Under the pieces are notes generated by a model. The model worked only from the letters and a program-made list of their open reading frames with translations, did no database searches and had not been told where the DNA came from. A stretch of 13,554 nt of DNA from Thermoplasmata archaeon. GTDB lineage: Archaea; Thermoplasmatota; Thermoplasmata; UBA10834. The stretch is taken from NCBI GenBank assembly GCA_022865445.1, contig JALHSX010000162.1, positions 1 to 13,554 on the forward strand, given 5' to 3'. Within the stretch, counting starts at the first letter, position 1; each line of letters begins with the position of its first letter. Of this stretch, positions 1 to 5,468 are shown one piece after another. The position numbers and the translations under genes are program-made.

Positions 1-1
1 G

Positions 2-157
2 GCCAAGGAGCTGGGCATCAACTTCTACGCGTGCAGCACAACGATGGGCCTGATGGGCATCAAGGAGAGCGACCTGCTGCCTGGCGTAAAGGTGTTGGGA
101 GCCGCCGCGTTCCTGAAGTTGGCTTCCGAATCGAAGACCACATTGTTCATCGGTTGA
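2..157 (+). CDS. DsrE2-type (DsrE/DsrF/DrsH-like) sulfur-carrier protein, C-terminal part only
   Basis: The left edge cuts this gene; only the last 51 residues are present, in frame from base 2 to a TGA at 155-157. The visible part runs AKELGINFYACSTTMGLMG and continues through GVKVLGAAAFLKLA to TLFIG at the end. A Cys followed by S/T-x-M-x-LMGI, then GV-x-V-x-GAA-x-FL and a terminal TLFI, is the C-terminal signature I know from the DsrE2 (DrsE_2, often called peroxiredoxin-like) family, whose full proteins are about 150-200 residues. The family is linked to sulfur trafficking, usually with TusA and TusBCD-like proteins. The next gene starts only 8 nt downstream, so this is an upstream member of the same operon. 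Whether membrane segments or a TusA domain lie further upstream cannot be seen. Confidence 0.82.
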   Translation, partial: AKELGINFYACSTTMGLMGIKESDLLPGVKVLGAAAFLKLASESKTTLFIG

Positions 158-165
158 GCGATATC

Positions 166-468
166 ATGCCGAAAACGGCGTTCATCATCCTGAAGTCGCC
201 GCAGGAACAGGATCCGACGCACATGGTCTCCAGGCTTGCTGACAGGCAGGACGCGAGCGCGATATTGCTTGAGGATGGTGTGTACCAAGCGATCATAGGA
301 TCAGCTGCTGACAGACTGGGGAAGGCCGCGCATGAGATCTATGTGTCCCTTGAGGACGTCGAGGCGAGAGGCTTCTCCCCGTCGGACCTCAAGGTCGGAA
401 GGGCCGTCGGATACGCGGACATAGTCGATTGCATAATGGAGCGCACTGAGCGCACAGTTGCCATATGA
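166..468 (+). CDS. DsrH/TusB-like sulfur relay subunit
   Basis: This 100-residue protein has the TusB/DsrH size and layout. Near residue 40 is ILLEDGVYQAIIG, matching the LLLQDGV segment of TusB. It is followed by IYVSLEDVEARGF, matching the VYALNEDLIARGL region of E. coli TusB, then a Tyr-Ala-Asp segment and a short C-terminal tail. In characterised systems TusB is the non-catalytic partner in a TusBCD (DsrEFH) hexamer that passes persulfide sulfur from TusA toward tRNA 2-thiolation or sulfur oxidation. I chose the ATG at 166 because the DsrH homology begins at MPKTAFIILKSP. The same frame is open further upstream to an ATG at 31, but that would overlap the preceding gene almost completely. 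The upstream gene stops 8 nt before and the next begins 9 nt after, so it is inside an operon. Confidence 0.82.
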   Translation: MPKTAFIILKSPQEQDPTHMVSRLADRQDASAILLEDGVYQAIIGSAADRLGKAAHEIYVSLEDVEARGFSPSDLKVGRAVGYADIVDCIMERTERTVAI

Positions 469-477
469 GGTGAACGA

Positions 478-837
478 ATGGCAAAAACACTCACGATACT
501 CTGGCGCACGGGCTCGATGATGGCAATGGATCCGAACGTGGCAGTCAAGCTGGCGAAGGCCGCGCTGGACAAGGGGTACAAGGTACACCTTTTCGGCTAT
601 GGCGAGGGAGTCACTGCTGTCAAGAAAGGACAGAACCCGAAGCGCTTCCCCAACGTGGGAAGAGATCTCGAAGAGATCATCAAGGAGGGAGCGAGCGTGG
701 CCATCTGCGAGACCTGCTTCGCGGCCCGAGGCTTCGAGCGCGGTGAGGAGATCCAAGGCGCGAAGGTAGGCAGCCTGACCAACGACCTGTTCAAGTTCGT
801 GTCGGAATCCGACCGACTCATTACCATTGCGAGGTGA
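478..837 (+). CDS. DsrE/TusD-like sulfurtransferase subunit with active-site Cys
   Basis: This is a 119-residue DsrE-superfamily protein. The N-terminus is a beta strand, then a helix of the type DPNVAVKLAKAALDKGY, then VHLFGYGEGV, which is the standard DsrE fold order. The motif VAICETCFAARG carries Cys77 and Cys80 just before ARG. This is the place of the catalytic Cys78 of E. coli TusD (VC..A..RG), so Cys77 is the likely persulfide carrier, with Cys80 as a possible second thiol. A TusB-like gene precedes it and a TusC-like gene follows, so the three probably form a TusBCD/DsrEFH-type complex. The start is preceded by GAGGTGA at 468-474, a strong Shine-Dalgarno that begins on the last base of the preceding stop codon. 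The sulfur acceptor (tRNA thiolation or sulfur metabolism) cannot be told from this sequence. Confidence 0.86.
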   Translation: MAKTLTILWRTGSMMAMDPNVAVKLAKAALDKGYKVHLFGYGEGVTAVKKGQNPKRFPNVGRDLEEIIKEGASVAICETCFAARGFERGEEIQGAKVGSLTNDLFKFVSESDRLITIAR

Positions 838-841
838 TCAA

Positions 842-1198
842 ATGGCCAACTCCACACTGGTGCTGATCACGAAGGCCCCGTACGGCCTCGAGGATGCCTT
901 CGCGGGCTTGAGGCTAGCACTCGCCATGGGCGTGAACGGCATGAAGACCTCCGTGGTCATGGTCGAGGACGGCGTTTTCAACGCCGTCAGAACCCAGAGA
1001 CCAGAGGCTGTCAGGATGCCGTCCAACATCGAGGCGACGAAGGAACTGTACGACTTCGAGGTTCCGGTCTATGTCGTCAAAGAGGATCTCGCGGCGAGAG
1101 GCATATCAGAAGCGAACCTGTTCGACGGCCTGAAGGTAGTTCCAGCAAGTGCATTGAAGGACCTCGTAGCAGACCACGACGTTGTCACAACATTCTGA
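842..1198 (+). CDS. DsrF/TusC-like sulfur relay subunit
   Basis: This is a 118-residue DsrE-superfamily protein and the last gene of the operon. It begins LVLITKAPYGLEDAFAGLRL, matching the TusC/DsrF pattern of a strand, an AP-x-G turn and a long helix, followed by VVMVEDGVFNAV. The segment aligned with the catalytic loop reads VYVVKEDLAARGI and has no Cys; indeed the protein has none anywhere. This fits the structural, non-catalytic role of TusC and separates it from the TusD-like subunit upstream. The ATG at 842 follows GAGGTGA (831-837), which overlaps the TGA of the preceding gene, indicating translational coupling. An in-frame ATG at 827 lies inside the previous gene and upstream of this ribosome-binding site, so I rejected it. 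Confidence 0.83.
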   Translation: MANSTLVLITKAPYGLEDAFAGLRLALAMGVNGMKTSVVMVEDGVFNAVRTQRPEAVRMPSNIEATKELYDFEVPVYVVKEDLAARGISEANLFDGLKVVPASALKDLVADHDVVTTF

Positions 1199-1234
1199 GT
1201 CTGTTCGGGGAGGTGCACCCTTCCACTCAATTCC

Positions 1235-1242
1235 TTTTATAG
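1235..1242 (+). promoter_or_regulatory. TATA box of arcS, leaderless arrangement
   Basis: TTTTATAG is centred about 25 nt before the GTG start of arcS. Archaeal transcription starts about 22-27 nt after the TATA box, so the transcript would begin at or next to the start codon. No Shine-Dalgarno precedes the GTG, which agrees. An 8-bp palindrome GGTGCACC at 1212-1219 lies just upstream and could be a regulator site or chance. Confidence 0.6.
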
Positions 1243-1263
1243 TAAGCTACGCAATCCACGAGC

Positions 1264-2982
1264 GTGCGATTTGAGATCCTAGAGCGGGACGGACTGGCGA
1301 GAGTCGGCGAGCTAGAGATAGATGGCGTCAAACACAGTACGCCTGCGCTGGCATTCATAGACTCCGAGAGATACCCAGCGCCCAAAGGAGTATTGAAGAT
1401 CGAACCGCCATCCAAGAAAGGCAAGGGCGACCTCCTCATTGAGCCCTCAGGATTCTCCACGAGTCATCATGACGGAATCGAAGCCGATCTTAGGCCTGCG
1501 TTCCGCGGGTCGCCCTATGCAGCGGGCAAATACGATGAGTATCTCTCATGCCTAACTGAAACCTCGTCGATGATGCTCGACTCCAAGAAGTTCGTTGACT
1601 CGGTGTCCGAGCTGAAGAGCGGAGACCGCCTGATCAAACCGATGTACTGCTCGGTCATGGGGCTTCCCCACAGGCTGGCGCTCCTGGCATACTGTGGCTA
1701 CGATGTCTTCGACTCGATGCCTTTGATCATGGCAGCAGAATATGGCAACTATCTGACATCCACAGGCATCCTGGATTATGCCAGGATCAAGGACCTCCCA
1801 TGCGCTTGTCCTGCATGCGCTTCTGAAAAGAGGGGGAAGAAGGAGCTGCTGCAGCACAACTACACTGAGGCGCTGAACGAGCTCAGACTGCTAAGGCACA
1901 CGATATCAGAAGGCAGGATGAGAGAACTCGTGGAGGCTAGAATCAGATCGGATCCATGGCTCGTACAGAACCTCAGATTGATGGACCTCGACCACTACGA
2001 CCTACAAGAACTGCACACGCCCGTCAAGGGAGCGCCATTCCAGGCGGGCTCCAAGGAATCGCTGTCCAGGCCGGACATAATCAGATGGAGAAAGAGGCTC
2101 GAGGGCAGGTACAAGAAGCCGGATGGGGCCGGCGTCCTCCTCTTGATTCCATGCTCTGCCAGGAAACCCTACTCGAAGTCTCAGTCTCACAAACGTTTTC
2201 TACAAGCCATCTGGCAGAGCGGCAGAGCAGACACCGTCCATGAGGTCATCGTGACATCCCCGCTCGGGCTGGTCCCGAGGGAGCTCGAGCTTTTCTACCC
2301 AGCGAAGGACTACGACATTCCCGTGACTGGCCATTGGGACAGAGACGAGAAGCGGATGGTAGAGGAGATGGTCTCTTGGCTGGTGGAGAGTCAGAGATAT
2401 AGCCTCGTGGTCTCGCACCTGGGGGATGAGAGGGAACCTGTGAACTCGGTTCTGAAGGATTTCGTCGACACCTCTCAGGGAAGTCCCGGGTCCAGAGAGA
2501 GCTTGCTAAGACTTGAGGAAACCCTGAGGGATCATGTGCCTGCAGCGAAATCCGGCGGAAGGCATTCGAGGGAGTTGGCAGACATGCGATCCCTCTGCCG
2601 TTTCCAGTTCGGTGAAGCGGGCGAGGGCCTGTGCGACGACGCGCGGATCGCGGGGAGATGGCCGAACCTCAAGATATTGAAGGGCGAGACACAGCTCGGC
2701 ATGCTGACGGGAGACCGTGGCATGGTCTCTCTCACGATCGATGGCGCGAAAGTGATTGCGAGTTCGGGCGCGTATTCGGTCGAGATCGAGGATTTCATCC
2801 CCAAGGGCAACCTGTTCGCCGTCGGCATCGAACGCGCAGGCAAGGATATCAGGATCGGCGACGATGTGGCAGTAGCGCACGGTAAGGACGTCCGGGCCGT
2901 CGGGGTCGCGCAGATGACGCCATTCGAAATGGAACTTTCGAAGCGGGGAGAGGCTGTGCGCATCAGACACGCGCTCCACTAG
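1264..2982 (+). CDS. arcS: Archaeosine synthase ArcS (TgtA2), full-length type
   Basis: ArcS takes part in converting preQ0 at position 15 in the D-loop of archaeal tRNA to archaeosine. It adds lysine to preQ0, and the radical-SAM partner RaSEA then cleaves the adduct. The 572-residue protein has a TGT-like N-terminal part. It contains a CxCx2C zinc motif (Cys180, Cys182, Cys185) with a candidate fourth ligand His198 in an HN pair. The ArcS-specific signature PCSARKPYSKSQSHKRF is at residues 296-312. A C-terminal PUA RNA-binding domain runs from about residue 488 to the end (IPKGNLFAVGI, IRIGDDVAV, GVAQMTPFEM). The domain order is that of full-length euryarchaeal ArcS, not the split or QueF-like alternatives. 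The start is GTG: the TATA box 25 nt upstream makes a leaderless start here likely, and MRFEILERDGLARVGEL fits the family N-terminus. The Cys-to-His spacing is shorter than in TGT itself. RaSEA and the TGT that inserts preQ0 are not in the window. Confidence 0.95.
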   Translation: MRFEILERDGLARVGELEIDGVKHSTPALAFIDSERYPAPKGVLKIEPPSKKGKGDLLIEPSGFSTSHHDGIEADLRPAFRGSPYAAGKYDEYLSCLTETSSMMLDSKKFVDSVSELKSGDRLIKPMYCSVMGLPHRLALLAYCGYDVFDSMPLIMAAEYGNYLTSTGILDYARIKDLPCACPACASEKRGKKELLQHNYTEALNELRLLRHTISEGRMRELVEARIRSDPWLVQNLRLMDLDHYDLQELHTPVKGAPFQAGSKESLSRPDIIRWRKRLEGRYKKPDGAGVLLLIPCSARKPYSKSQSHKRFLQAIWQSGRADTVHEVIVTSPLGLVPRELELFYPAKDYDIPVTGHWDRDEKRMVEEMVSWLVESQRYSLVVSHLGDEREPVNSVLKDFVDTSQGSPGSRESLLRLEETLRDHVPAAKSGGRHSRELADMRSLCRFQFGEAGEGLCDDARIAGRWPNLKILKGETQLGMLTGDRGMVSLTIDGAKVIASSGAYSVEIEDFIPKGNLFAVGIERAGKDIRIGDDVAVAHGKDVRAVGVAQMTPFEMELSKRGEAVRIRHALH

Positions 2983-2985
2983 CTG

Positions 2986-2990
2986 TTTTT
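2986..2990 (+). terminator. T5 tract after arcS, possible terminator
   Basis: Five T residues lie 4-8 nt after the arcS stop. Archaeal RNA polymerase can terminate on oligo-T tracts without a hairpin. A small GC-rich hairpin, CACCCA-CCCC-TGGGTG at 3007-3022, follows and could strengthen the transcript end. No T tract follows that hairpin. Confidence 0.35.
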
Positions 2991-3033
2991 CAGGCCAGAC
3001 TACTTTCACCCACCCCTGGGTGTGAGGTTATTG

Positions 3034-3054
3034 ACCTCTATTTCCACTAGAGGT
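3034..3054. promoter_or_regulatory. Perfect 7-bp inverted repeat over a TATA-like element
   Basis: ACCTCTA (3034-3040) and TAGAGGT (3048-3054) are exact reverse complements separated by 7 nt. The AT-rich part CTCTATTT (3036-3043) lies about 37 nt before the ATG of the 32-aa ORF at 3077, so it could be that ORF's TATA element with a dimeric operator laid over it. It could equally be a weak RNA hairpin. The symmetry is visible; the function is inferred. Confidence 0.35.
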
Positions 3055-3076
3055 ATCCAAGTGAAAGGTGAGATAA

Positions 3077-3175
3077 ATGGTGGACGCGGATCACTACAGC
3101 TGGGAAGAAGTCTACGATCTCCTGGGCTGTGAACCCGAGATCGAGCCGGCAATGGAGCCGGCACTTGATTATTGA
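3077..3175 (+). CDS. Possible 32-residue acidic small protein, function unknown
   Basis: An ORF of 32 codons plus TGA begins with ATG 4 nt after GGTGAG (3067-3072), a good Shine-Dalgarno of the type used by the operon genes in this window. The product starts MVDADHYSWEEVYDLLG and is strongly acidic, with one Cys. It ends with an EPAMEPA segment, coded by a 9-nt direct repeat GAGCCGGCA separated by ATG. The first half could form an amphipathic helix. I recognise no family. In favour are the ribosome-binding site, an inverted repeat with a TATA-like core upstream, and an RNA hairpin right after the stop. Against are its length, which chance allows, and the lack of any comparative evidence. It stands alone between arcS and the receiver gene. 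Confidence 0.4.
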   Translation: MVDADHYSWEEVYDLLGCEPEIEPAMEPALDY

Positions 3176-3182
3176 AAAACAT

Positions 3183-3236
3183 CCCGGATAGGTAGGAATC
3201 GTGCTCCTCCTACCTATCAACCCCGGGCTTCGCCCG
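3183..3236. repeat. Long bulged hairpin with a competing second hairpin
   Basis: GATAGGTAGGA (3187-3197) pairs perfectly with TCCTACCTATC (3208-3218) across a 10-nt loop. CCCG (3183-3186) can add four pairs with CGGG (3224-3227) after a 5-nt bulge, giving about 15 bp. The same CGGG also starts a separate tight hairpin, CGGGC-TTC-GCCCG (3224-3236), so the outer pairs and the second hairpin exclude each other. On the plus strand the element begins 7 nt after the small-ORF stop and has no T tract behind it. On the minus strand the long hairpin is followed within a few bases by TTTTT (plus 3176-3180 region). It may be a transcript 3' end, a minus-strand terminator or part of a small RNA. Confidence 0.6.
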
Positions 3237-3352
3237 ACTTGCTCTGCATGCGACCATCGAGATCACTGACTTGCCGGTCTTCTGTGGTGGAATCGAAGGG
3301 TCGAACATGGGATTCTCACAGGCGTGACTCGAGGAAGAGGCAGCCTGACCCA

Positions 3353-3366
3353 CGAAACGCTTAAGT
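3353..3366 (+). promoter_or_regulatory. BRE/TATA-like element upstream of the receiver gene
   Basis: CGAAACG followed by CTTAAGT has the layout of an archaeal BRE plus TATA box. It would place transcription near 3388-3392. That leaves a leader of about 90 nt before the ATG at 3480, or a very short one before an alternative in-frame ATG at 3399. The CTTAAG core is symmetric, so it could work in either direction. The match to a TATA consensus is only moderate. Confidence 0.35.
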
Positions 3367-3431
3367 CGGATGCAGTTCATGCCCGACCGTCAGGAAATAT
3401 GGGATGCGACCTGTCATTGGTTCTACGGGGA

Positions 3432-3443
3432 GTTCTCGAGAAC
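3432..3443. promoter_or_regulatory. 12-bp palindrome with an extra half-site, candidate operator
   Basis: GTTCTCGAGAAC is a perfect 12-bp palindrome. A third copy of the half-site, GGTTCT, lies at 3419-3424, and the right arm extends to AGAACC, its exact complement. The site lies 37 nt before the receiver ATG at 3480 and downstream of the candidate promoter. It could bind a dimeric regulator, or be chance in what may be 5' leader. Confidence 0.3.
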
Positions 3444-3479
3444 CGCCAGCGTAGCATAGTTCCTGCTCCAGGCGTTTCA

Positions 3480-3935
3480 ATGAATCTGGACGGAAAAGGG
3501 ACAGCTCAAGACGCAGCCAAGTCGGGAGGCTACTCGACAGGACTACCCAACCGCAGTACAGGCCTGGCACGTGTGGTCGTCGTTGACGATCAGGATTTCA
3601 TCAGGGATCTCTACAGAGACGTCTTCGAATCAAACGGATTCACCGTGTTCGCAGCCAGCAGCGGCGAGGAATGCCTGAACCTTTTCAGGACTCTGAAGCA
3701 CAGGCCGGACGCGATCATCATGGACCACAGGATGCCAGGCAAGGACGGCATTCAGACGACCAAGGAGATACTCGAGATCGACCCTCACATACCGATCATC
3801 TTCTCCAGCGCGGATGAGTCCGTCCGGGAGCAGGCTCTTGAAGCGGGCGCGGTCTCGTTCTGGACCAAACCGTTCCCCGTCAGTCTAATGCTGAGCGCGA
3901 TGCTGGACATCGTGAAGGCAAAGAGGAATATTTAG
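3480..3935 (+). CDS. Orphan response regulator, single receiver domain
   Basis: The protein is a CheY-like receiver of 151 residues. An unstructured-looking lead of about 30 residues is followed by VVVVDDQDF (acidic pair Asp36, Asp37), phosphoacceptor Asp82 in IIMDHRMPG, a switch Ser in IIFSSADES (about 109-110), and Lys130 in FWTKPFP. These are all the catalytic receiver residues. There is no output domain after the receiver, so it should act by protein contact, as archaeal single-domain regulators do. No histidine kinase is in the window, so the partner is elsewhere. The start is uncertain: I chose ATG 3480, but the frame is open upstream with ATGs at 3399 and 3324. ATG 3399 would fit a near-leaderless start from the TATA-like element at 3360-3366. 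The gene ends 5 nt from the convergent pelA stop. Confidence 0.9.
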   Translation: MNLDGKGTAQDAAKSGGYSTGLPNRSTGLARVVVVDDQDFIRDLYRDVFESNGFTVFAASSGEECLNLFRTLKHRPDAIIMDHRMPGKDGIQTTKEILEIDPHIPIIFSSADESVREQALEAGAVSFWTKPFPVSLMLSAMLDIVKAKRNI

Positions 3936-3940
3936 CCGAC

Positions 3941-4978
3941 TCAAGACATCTTGTACCTGAGTATAGCAGCGATCCCGCCCAGCGATTCCAGTCTCCTCCC
4001 CGCTTCGTGGAGTGAGCTGATTATCATGAACTCACCTTTGGAATTCTCTACCAGCCTTAGAAGCTGGTCAACCTTGGCCGATCTTACCTTCGTGTCGAGG
4101 ACTAGGATGGTGCTTATCGCCCCCGCTCGCACGGCAGCGTCGACGGATGCGTCGCCATAGGCGAACATGCCGTTCTTGCCGATCTCGCTGAAGAGTCGCT
4201 CCATCAGCATCGTCTCTTTCGCAACCCTGGACTCCTCCAAGATCTTGCCCCCTAGACCCTGTTTCATGAGCTCGTGGATGCCCGCCATGCCCGACTGACC
4301 AGTGTGATGAATCGAGATGGATTGTGACGCGTCTGGGACTTTCTCCCGCAGTCGTTTTGCAAGCGCCTCCTTAACGAAACCCGGGCCGAGTATGATCAAG
4401 GGCTCTCCGTGAAGGATCATCTTCAGTTTCCCGACGACCTCGTCGAGGTACTCCGATTCATTGGGCTTCGACGCGTACATCTTTCCGCCGGGGTTTCGCG
4501 TTATCGTCGCAAACTCCTTGATGCCATACTCCCGGGCAACCGCGATGACGGCGTCCGTGTCTTCAATCGCAACGAAGAATATCGATGGCTTCTCCGATGC
4601 AGCGACCGCCCGCTTTATCCTGTCGAAGTGCTGGGCCTTCCATCCAGGTTTTATTATGCTAACAGCTTCGCCGACCGACAGCATCAGAGTGTGGTGCTGG
4701 CCCATATCCTGAGGGCCCTGCTCGATGATGCCAAGGACCCTTAGCACATCGTCTGATTCGTGGAACTCGACCTTGTCCACGCGGATACCAAGGCGCATGC
4801 GAACCTTCTCGACTCTGTCGGGCCTGAGCTTGTCCGTCTTCTCCTCTCCTCTGCGATAGGTGCTCGCGAACACTAAGTCTCTCTCGTCGATAAGATTGTG
4901 AAGATGCCAAAGGTCGTCGAGTGTCTCCGGGAGAAGCTTGATCTCGTCCGCCTTCGCATCCTGGTGGAGTATCTTCAT
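3941..4978 (-). CDS. pelA: Pelota homologue (aPelota), mRNA surveillance and ribosome rescue factor
   Basis: Archaeal Pelota (Dom34) enters the empty A site of stalled ribosomes with the help of aEF1A and, with ABCE1, splits the subunits. The 345-residue length and the three-domain order are those of the family. The Sm-like N-terminal domain covers about 1-125 (LRPDRVEKVRMRLGI, VEFHESDDVLRVLG). The central eRF1_2-type domain covers about 130-250 (IILGPGFVKE, HHTGQSGMAGIHELMKQG). The L7Ae-like C-terminal domain covers about 255-345 (MFAYGDASVDAAVRAGA, ending SLGGIAAILRY). There is no GGQ motif, so it is Pelota and not release factor aRF1. I start it at MKILHQDAKADEIKLLPE, with GGAGAG seven bases upstream on this strand; an in-frame ATG 13 codons earlier adds residues foreign to the family. 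It is divergent from the Roadblock gene, and its partner ABCE1 is encoded 5 kb away. Confidence 0.97.
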   Translation of the reverse strand: MKILHQDAKADEIKLLPETLDDLWHLHNLIDERDLVFASTYRRGEEKTDKLRPDRVEKVRMRLGIRVDKVEFHESDDVLRVLGIIEQGPQDMGQHHTLMLSVGEAVSIIKPGWKAQHFDRIKRAVAASEKPSIFFVAIEDTDAVIAVAREYGIKEFATITRNPGGKMYASKPNESEYLDEVVGKLKMILHGEPLIILGPGFVKEALAKRLREKVPDASQSISIHHTGQSGMAGIHELMKQGLGGKILEESRVAKETMLMERLFSEIGKNGMFAYGDASVDAAVRAGAISTILVLDTKVRSAKVDQLLRLVENSKGEFMIISSLHEAGRRLESLGGIAAILRYKMS

Positions 4979-5042
4979 CTGATTCTCTCCGGATGGATGA
5001 ACCTGGCCTGATATCAAGCCATCGAAGAGGTTTAGTATGAGC

Positions 5043-5058
5043 CGAGAAAGTTTATATG
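5043..5058 (+). promoter_or_regulatory. BRE/TATA promoter of the Roadblock/LC7 gene
   Basis: GAGAAAG followed by TTTATATG (5051-5058) is the best archaeal promoter in the window. Initiation would fall near 5078-5084, giving a leader of about 25-30 nt. That leader holds AGGGGAG (5091-5097), and GGATGA is closer to the ATG at 5109, so this transcript has a leader, unlike several others here. The 130-nt region also has to drive pelA on the other strand; I see only a weak TATA-like TACTAAAC for that (minus strand, around 5030-5037). Confidence 0.7.
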
Positions 5059-5108
5059 CTCATCCGGTAATGCTGACTCCATCTGTCAGAAGGGGAGCTG
5101 GATGAACC

Positions 5109-5468
5109 ATGGTCGAGTATTTGGCCCTTGAAGAAATCTTGGACGAGATACGCTCGATCCCTTCTGTCTTTGAAGCGACTGTAGTATCAAGAAGCGGCAT
5201 GCACATCGCAGGCGACGCTCCGAAAGGGGTCCACCTCGAGACTTTCGTCGCGATGTCCGCTATTCTTCTTGGAGCGGCCGAGACGGCCACCGCTGAGCTG
5301 AAGGACAAGCTCCAGTACGTTGCAGTTGAACTCGCCCGCGGGAAGATGGTTCTCGTCAGCGCCGGTAGCAGGGCGCTTCTGGTGCTGGCGGCATCGAATG
5401 ATTTGGGCACGACGGAGCTAGCAGCCAAGGCAAAGGAATTCGCGGCGAAGATAGAGGAAAAGATCTAG
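5109..5468 (+). CDS. Roadblock/LC7 domain protein
   Basis: The 119-residue protein is a single Roadblock/LC7 domain. An N-terminal helix (LEEILDEIRSIPSVFEATVV) leads into VSRSGMHIAGD, then a long helix AMSAILLGAAETATAEL, then strands ending GKMVLVSAGSRALLVLAAS, and a final charged helix. Such proteins dimerise and control small Ras-like GTPases of the MglA or Rag type. In archaea they are common as stand-alone genes of unknown precise role. No GTPase gene is in the window. The ATG at 5109 was chosen because another ATG seven bases upstream is in a different frame and hits a stop after nine codons. The stop codon overlaps the stop of the convergent PHP gene: CTAG (5465-5468) serves both strands. 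Confidence 0.93.
   Translation: MVEYLALEEILDEIRSIPSVFEATVVSRSGMHIAGDAPKGVHLETFVAMSAILLGAAETATAELKDKLQYVAVELARGKMVLVSAGSRALLVLAASNDLGTTELAAKAKEFAAKIEEKI

Noticed and set aside
31..165. Extended N-terminus for the TusB-like gene
   Set aside because: It would overlap the DsrE2 coding frame almost fully; TusB homology starts at the ATG at 166.
3285..3320. tRNA-like T-arm sequence (GGGTCGAAC) in the gene-poor interval
   Set aside because: No matching acceptor, D or anticodon arms can be built around it, and the T-loop consensus GGTTCGA is not met. I find no tRNA or rRNA gene in the window.
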